Shown here one piece after another: positions 8,166 to 11,817 of a DNA stretch of 11,817 bases. The notes below the pieces were generated by a model. That model was given only the letters and a program-made list of their open reading frames with translations. It was not told the DNA's origin and searched no databases. A program made the position numbers and the translations under genes. The DNA comes from Hirudo medicinalis (taxonomy: Eukaryota; Annelida; Clitellata; Hirudinida; Hirudinidae), in contig MPNW01000261.1 in NCBI GenBank assembly GCA_011800805.1, positions 31,187-43,003 of the forward strand. The letters run 5' to 3'. Position 1 is the stretch's first letter, and the number at the start of each line of letters is the position of its first letter.

Positions 8166-8905
8166 TTTGTTGATTTATTCACGATTTAATTTTTTATTCA
8201 CGTCTCACATTTCGGGCGCACGAAGTAACAAACCTGTTAGCTTCCCTAGATTTTACTAAGTTGTAACGTTTTAACAATATTTCAAATACTCTTTGATTAT
8301 TAATTTTTAACATTTTATTTCAAATCTCAGACTTATTCTGTTTTCAATTAAACAAGATTTAACTTTTCATGAGCAGGAATCGAGAATTTGCAAATTGAAA
8401 TAAAGACAAAAACTTGGAAAAGAAAAGAAATTCCACAAACAAGATGGCAACAAGTGAATCATTTCAACCAAACAGCAGGCAGAAAGAAGAGCATTTTGAG
8501 ATGAAATCCAACTTCGAAATTAAAAATTGTGCATTTTCTTTTAAATGAGATAAAATGAGTCAAATGCTTCTTATTTCTCATGTAAAGTTGATTGAAAAGC
8601 AAAATTGAAATAAATTAAAAAAGACCTTTTGAAAACATTTGAACTTCTCGGGAAGTCGTTTTGAGTGACATCATTGCTCAGCAACATGATTTCTAATGTT
8701 ATCATCAAAAGGTTTGCACAGGCAGTCAACCGTAGAAGTACGATTACGAAAGTGAAAGCCAAGAAAAGCCTCACGTGAGATTGTTAACGCTTACAAAAAG
8801 TGAAGCACCATAAGAAAGGACACAAAACTGAACGACATTTTGAAGAATTAAAACAAAAATAAGACAAAAATAGATTCAATTGTCCTCGTCGGTCGATGAA
8901 AGTGA
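8166..8905. other. 3' flank of CBFB: probable 3'UTR plus intergenic DNA
   Basis: No conserved gene was seen. On the minus strand the first clear AATAAA after the CBFB stop is at 8314-8319, so the 3'UTR could span up to about 590 bases, unless a non-canonical signal is used earlier. A 34-codon plus-strand frame at 8444-8548 has a good start context (ACAAGATGG) but no recognisable domain. Confidence 0.4.
8314..8319 (-). terminator. Possible CBFB poly(A) signal
   Basis: TTTATT on the plus strand reads AATAAA on the minus strand, about 590 bases past the CBFB stop. It is the first canonical hexamer found downstream. Such hexamers are frequent in AT-rich DNA, so confidence is low. Confidence 0.3.
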
Positions 8906-9688
8906 TCACTTGCGATCGATATGGTTCTTTTTATTTTCCAGCATTTCCTCTTTAATGACTTCGACAGCACCTGGAGTCCTTCCCTGGACAGGCGTCGATG
9001 AGGAGCACATGTTTCCAGACGGATCGTCCACCTGGAAAAGGAAATCGTGCCCGGAGGTTTGGGTGGAGGAGTCCTTGTGCCTGTCTGAAATTGTTGAAGA
9101 ACTGTCAGTGGGAACTTTGAAGTCCCAGTTCGAATATTTCTTCTTCGGAGTCAATCTCATGGTGCTACGCGGAGGATCCTGTTTGTTGCGGATGGAACAG
9201 TTGTTGAATGAGTTGACAGTTTCATCGAGTGAAGGCACTTTGCCACAAGACTCGGAGGATGGCGATGATGACGACGATGGCGATGATGACGATGTCTTAG
9301 GCGGATGGGTCTTAGAAGATTTGGAAAGGTCAAGAATCTCATTCTCGGAGGGGATGTTTAGAAATGGAACAACGGGAAAAGGAAAAGGTTGCTGAGATTC
9401 TCTCGACGATTCAGAATAATGGCGGCTCCTCTTCTTCCAGTGAGTTTTGAAGGGCGTCTCCACGCTTTCTGAAGGTGAAACTGAAGGAGTGAGGAACTGA
9501 ATTTCCTGTTGCGGAGGTTCTGGAAGTAAGTCACGTGATGGCCTTCCATGCGGTATTGGAGGAAACCTTGGGGAGGTCATCTGATGTCCTGTTAATGATT
9601 CCACCGGGCAGGCGTCAAGGATTTCGGATCGATAGGTGCCTTCGACAGCGCTCGAAGAAAGTTGGCAATAAAGTAATCTCTGTTCTTC
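8906..9688 (-). CDS. CBFB: CBFB exon 5 (codons 131-390): long Ser/Pro-rich tail
   Basis: Open for 260 codons to the TGA at 8906-8908. It starts EEQRLLYCQLSSS, then loses similarity to known CBF-beta. Visible features are Pro-rich stretches (about 170-190 and 231-240), a basic patch WKKRSRH (about 214-220), ILDLSKS (248-254, resembling CtBP-binding PxDLS but without the Pro), a Ser/Pro run (262-277), TPKKKY (310-315) and an acidic/Lys C-terminus. The Ser run is the antisense reading of a GAT/GAC repeat. Internal splicing cannot be excluded, but a 260-codon open frame in stop-rich DNA supports coding. Confidence 0.72.
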   Translation of the reverse strand, partial: EEQRLLYCQLSSSAVEGTYRSEILDACPVESLTGHQMTSPRFPPIPHGRPSRDLLPEPPQQEIQFLTPSVSPSESVETPFKTHWKKRSRHYSESSRESQQPFPFPVVPFLNIPSENEILDLSKSSKTHPPKTSSSSPSSSSSPSSESCGKVPSLDETVNSFNNCSIRNKQDPPRSTMRLTPKKKYSNWDFKVPTDSSSTISDRHKDSSTQTSGHDFLFQVDDPSGNMCSSSTPVQGRTPGAVEVIKEEMLENKKNHIDRK

Positions 9689-9988
9689 CTGCACATTATC
9701 ATCATCATCGTCGAACTTCCGCATACGTTTAAACTTAACCTTTGAACTCAAATCTCACCCTGGCGGCCTCCGGATCAAACTCCAGTTGACCTCTGCCCTC
9801 TAGAGTTTTTATGTCCAGCCATCCTTTGAAGATCACGCAAACTCCGTTCAAAATGAAATGTTTCACCATTCTGACCTGTAATCAATTCTCAAACATCTCT
9901 TTGGAAACATTCGGAGGATTAATTATTTTCATAATTTTATTTATTGGCATGAACCGAACTTTCCTCACGACAACGATATTATTATTAA

Positions 9989-10055
<67 letters not shown>

Positions 10056-11676
10056 TATTTCCTTTCTATTATTTTTGCATTGTAGTTATTGTTACATTAT
10101 TAGTCTTTACTAATAATTTAGACATGAAATGTACTTTACTCACGAAGTGTTAATGTTGATGACGACTACGATGATGATGATGATGATGGTGATGGTGGCT
10201 ATTATTGTCATTATTAATATTGTTGTTGTTGTTATTATTATTGTTATTAATATTGTTGTTAATAATTATTGTTATTAAATTAATAAGCACGAACCATATT
10301 TTCCTCTTGATCAACTTCGACAAAGTCAGACTTCAGTCTCTTGCCGGTGACTGAGTTCTCGAGGGTGATGGTCAGTGGTATTCCACGTCCCATGAAAGTC
10401 TGTTTCAAATGGAATTTATTTTTAGCTTCGTCTGCCGAAGTGACATTTTAAAACTGGCAAAATTTGTTATTTTATTTCTAAATTATAAACTGCATTTATT
10501 ATCCACTTGAGGCACTTATTAATGTGATAATAATTAATTAATTAATGTAAATTAATATATCGCTTTCATTCAGTGCATGACTTTCACCCTTGAATGATCA
10601 AGGCAAACGAGCAGCTTCCTCAAATGAGTCTAAGCGGACTTTTGAGACATCGTCAAGGTGAAGGTAGGTCATAATCGGCGTCATTCATTGTGAAGGTACG
10701 CTACATTGCGATCAACTGAGTCATCTATTGCTTACTTGGCAGCTGTTCACATTGTGATTAATTTGCAAGCTTTTAAAAAAAATGGGACTGAATTCTTCTG
10801 ACAACGATTGCAACAGTAATTTTGTAATAATACTAATAATAAATTAAATGTAATAATAATCATGAGATGAAATTTAAAACGACTTTAAGACATGTTCTTA
10901 CGATTTCCAACTCTCCGTTCCTGTACTCTTCTAAGAGAGCTTCACTTTTGTCACTTGATTGATGTTTATCTTTTGGACCGATGTACCTCACCTGATCAAT
11001 CACGGATCGTGAATCATAAACTATCTGACCAATAATATTCAATAAAACACAAGACCAATGGTGATTAACGAGACATAACGCGCAATAAAATTGACCAATT
11101 AACATCCACGAGACAACTACTGGAGCAAGCTCTGGCCAGTCGCCAGGCACGGTTTAGACAGAGAGTAATATTTAGTGATATCCCTTCCTGGAAAAAGATC
11201 AAAGAAATAAATCGTTGCGAAAAAAAACGTCTGCATGACTCAGGAAGGAGTTTTATCATCCTTTCGTAAGCCTGCCATGTCTGATGGAAAGACAAAGAAA
11301 TGAATAAACGCTGGGAGATGGAAAAAATTGCTTGGTAGGTCGTGTATTCCTGATGGATGATTCTTGACAAAATGTTCATCAAGGTATGAGAATGAGATCA
11401 TTTATGAAGAGCAATAATTCGTTCGTCATCATCATTATCATTGGCCTGATTTGAAACAAAGCCTTACATTATTTTTACATAACAGCAATTATTAATGTTA
11501 AATTATGAATAAATAGTAATAATATTTAAAATGGTTATTATGATTGAGTCTCTAAGAAAGTAATTGTTGCCATGAAAGTTTACTGATCTTGAACCCACTT
11601 GGAACTCATTTCTATACTTTCTGAAGAGCTCGTCGGTTTCAAACTTTCGCTTCTGGTCTAGAACGACACGTGACAT
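8906..11676 (-). CDS. CBFB: Core-binding factor subunit beta (Brother/Big brother homologue), five-exon gene
   Basis: CBF-beta is the non-DNA-binding nuclear partner of Runt-domain (RUNX) proteins; it raises their DNA affinity and stability. Five coding exons were assembled by eye: 11599-11676, 10902-10991, 10295-10399, 9759-9875 and 8906-9688, giving 390 aa. The family core is clear: MSRVVLDQKRKFETDELF at the N-terminus, VRYIGPKDK in exon 2, GIPLTITL and DFVEVDQEEN in exon 3, and ILNGVCVIFKGWLDI with GQLEFD in exon 4. All introns are GT-AG and phase 0. Exon ends at codons 26, 56, 91 and 130 match human codons 26, 55, 94 and 133. The ATG at 11676 is the first after an in-frame stop at 11710-11712. 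After residue 130 the usual charged helix is replaced by about 260 Ser/Pro-rich residues. Human CBFB is 182 aa, so the tail is exceptional. The gene converges with the 5-HT7-like gene. Confidence 0.9.
9689..9758 (-). other. CBFB intron 4 (70 bp, minimal intron)
   Basis: Donor GTGAGA and acceptor GTGCAG. Reading through adds VRFEFKG and a TAA at 9735-9737. The 3' half holds a short CAT/ATC repeat where a polypyrimidine tract would normally sit. Removal joins ..PEAAR to EEQRLLYCQL, matching the family register (human ERAQ-QEDALAQQ). Confidence 0.82.
9759..9875 (-). CDS. CBFB: CBFB exon 4 (codons 92-130)
   Basis: This is the most conserved exon. VRMVKHFILNGVCVIFKGW and LEGRGQLEFDPEAAR align without gaps to human 95-133, and both are 39 codons. 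The acceptor is TTACAG|GTC and the donor AGG|GTGAGA. Asn101 corresponds to human Asn104, a RUNX contact. The exon end equals human nucleotide 399, the rarer CBFB-MYH11 breakpoint junction. Confidence 0.93.
9978..10055. repeat. (TTA)n microsatellite with two TTAATGTTA interruptions
   Basis: Two main TTA blocks plus a short leader, separated by identical TTAATG interruptions, within CBFB intron 3. The identical interruptions suggest that a block including one was duplicated. Confidence 0.92.
10158..10285. repeat. GAT array followed by TTG/TTA repeats
   Basis: GATGACGAC leads to about seven GAT units and GGTGATGGTGG (to about 10198). Mixed TTATTG/TTGTTG/TTATTA repeats follow to about 10285, right beside the CBFB exon 3 donor. 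Expansion here could affect that splice site. Confidence 0.88.
10295..10399 (-). CDS. CBFB: CBFB exon 3 (codons 57-91)
   Basis: TFMGRGIPLTITL aligns with human AFVATGTNLSLQF, and DFVEVDQEENM with EYVDLEREAGK. The acceptor is AAACAG|ACT and the donor ATG|GTTCGT, both phase 0. The donor is weak after position +2. The exon is 35 codons against 39 in human; the loss falls in the loop carrying human FPASWQGEQ, whose motif is not recognisable here. Confidence 0.85.
10400..10901 (-). other. CBFB intron 2 (502 bp)
   Basis: GT-AG intron, AT-rich, with TAATTAAT-type stretches at about 10525-10560 and TAA runs near 10830-10860. An open stretch just 5' of exon 3 (encoding NVTSADEAK-like residues) has a TAA a few codons upstream and aligns less well than the chosen acceptor. 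It is therefore left in the intron. Confidence 0.75.
10902..10991 (-). CDS. CBFB: CBFB exon 2 (codons 27-56)
   Basis: VRYIGPKDKHQ to NGELEI aligns with human IKYTGFRDRP to DGRSEI, one residue longer. The acceptor is GATCAG|GTGAGG and the donor ATC|GTAAGA. The final ELEI is well conserved; the middle helix region is divergent. Confidence 0.87.
10992..11598 (-). other. CBFB intron 1 (607 bp)
   Basis: GT-AG intron. It contains minus-strand open frames with no conserved domain (for example within 11065-11382), and no further CBFB-like exon was seen. It is moderately AT-rich and otherwise featureless apart from short ATT runs. Confidence 0.8.
11599..11676 (-). CDS. CBFB: CBFB exon 1 (codons 1-26)
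   Basis: It encodes MSRVVLDQKRKF followed by ETDELFRKYRNEFQ, collinear with human residues 1-26. The donor is CAA|GTGGGT at 11598. The start context is GCGATGT with G at -3. Phase 0 at the donor, as in human exon 1. Confidence 0.9.
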
Positions 11677-11817
11677 CGCTACAAAGTTCAATGAGTTCAA
11701 TGAGTGAGTTCAATGAGTGAGTGAGTGAGTGAGTGAGTGAATAGGTATGTGAGTGAATGAGTGAGTGAGTGAATAAGTAAAATGGTTTGATTGTTAATAT
11801 TGGAGGTGTCGTTCAAC
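11677..11817 (-). other. CBFB 5' leader/upstream region with TGAG repeats
   Basis: Directly 5' of the CBFB ATG on the minus strand. It contains TTGAACTCA-type repeats then CTCA repeats. The in-frame stop at 11710-11712 fixes the ATG, unless an upstream 5' intron exists. No TATA box or initiator is evident in the 140 bases available. Confidence 0.5.
11687..11776. repeat. Imperfect (TGAG)n array
   Basis: TTCAATGAG units pass into TGAG units, with interruptions (TGAATAGGTATG, TGAATGAG, TGAATAAG). It is less pure than the array at 1-111 but uses the same tetranucleotide on the same strand. Confidence 0.88.

Larger units (their letters stand above)
9876..10294 (-). other. CBFB intron 3 (419 bp), microsatellite-rich
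   Basis: GT-AG intron almost filled by simple repeats: TTA arrays at 9978-10055, a GAT array at about 10158-10198 and TTG/TTA repeats at about 10199-10285. The plus-strand frame across it (poly-Leu) is repeat-driven and not a gene. Confidence 0.82.

Noticed and set aside
8880..9395. 171-codon plus-strand frame
   Set aside because: It is antisense to CBFB exon 5. The minus-strand frame is longer and joins in register to conserved CBF-beta exons.
9811..10113. 100-codon plus-strand poly-Leu frame resembling a membrane protein
   Set aside because: The hydrophobicity comes from TTA repeats in CBFB intron 3, and the frame overlaps CBFB exon 4 on the other strand.
10408..10450. Upstream extension of CBFB exon 3 (frame reading ADEAKNKFHLK)
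   Set aside because: A TAA lies a few codons upstream in that frame. The AG at GGCAG would need phase 1, and alignment to the family begins cleanly at the phase-0 acceptor AAACAG|ACT.

Overview
The window is animal nuclear DNA. It is intron-bearing and AT-rich, crowded with trinucleotide and tetranucleotide microsatellites, and contains no bacterial operon structure. Two conserved metazoan genes can be recognised. They converge on about 6 kb of non-coding, repeat-laden DNA. The receptor tail (the RCSSINNRMR-type sequence after helix 8) resembles arthropod 5-HT7 receptors, so a protostome, probably an arthropod or other ecdysozoan, is the best guess. The species cannot be fixed from the sequence.

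Plus strand, 5' part: positions 1 to about 1247 look like intron and open with a (TGAG)n array. About 1248-2610 is the last coding exon of a class A aminergic GPCR of the serotonin 5-HT7 type. It carries the end of the third intracellular loop, TM6, TM7, helix 8 and an unusually long low-complexity cytoplasmic tail. A short 3'UTR follows, with two AATAAA signals near 2906 and 2919. TM1-TM5 lie upstream, outside the window.

Middle (about 2930-8900): no convincing gene. It holds an 18-bp minisatellite (4003-4110), a 34-bp minisatellite (5534-5643), a composite 16/32-bp minisatellite (about 6549-6754) and several GAT/GAC arrays. One of these is a large GTA-to-GAT compound array with an assembly N at 7360. 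There is also a possible DNA-transposon end (4920-4959), a decayed tRNA-like/SINE-like element (about 8100-8165) and a cluster of RFX/CRE-like motifs (6964-7120).

Minus strand, 3' part: a five-exon gene for core-binding factor beta (CBFB; fly Brother/Big brother) runs from the ATG at 11676 to the stop at 8906. The exons are 11599-11676, 10902-10991, 10295-10399, 9759-9875 and 8906-9688. All introns are phase 0. The exon 1, 2, 3 and 4 ends fall where the human CBFB introns fall by protein alignment. The predicted protein is 390 aa, about twice the human length. The extra length is a Ser/Pro-rich, apparently disordered tail that replaces the usual C-terminal helix. CBF-beta is the non-DNA-binding partner of Runt-domain transcription factors.

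The two genes have no evident functional link. I found no new multi-gene system. The most interesting points are the remodelled CBF-beta (long tail, changed Runx-contact residues, possible short retained-intron isoform) and the way GAT-type microsatellites appear inside both coding regions: poly-Asp in the receptor and, read from the other strand, poly-Ser in CBF-beta.
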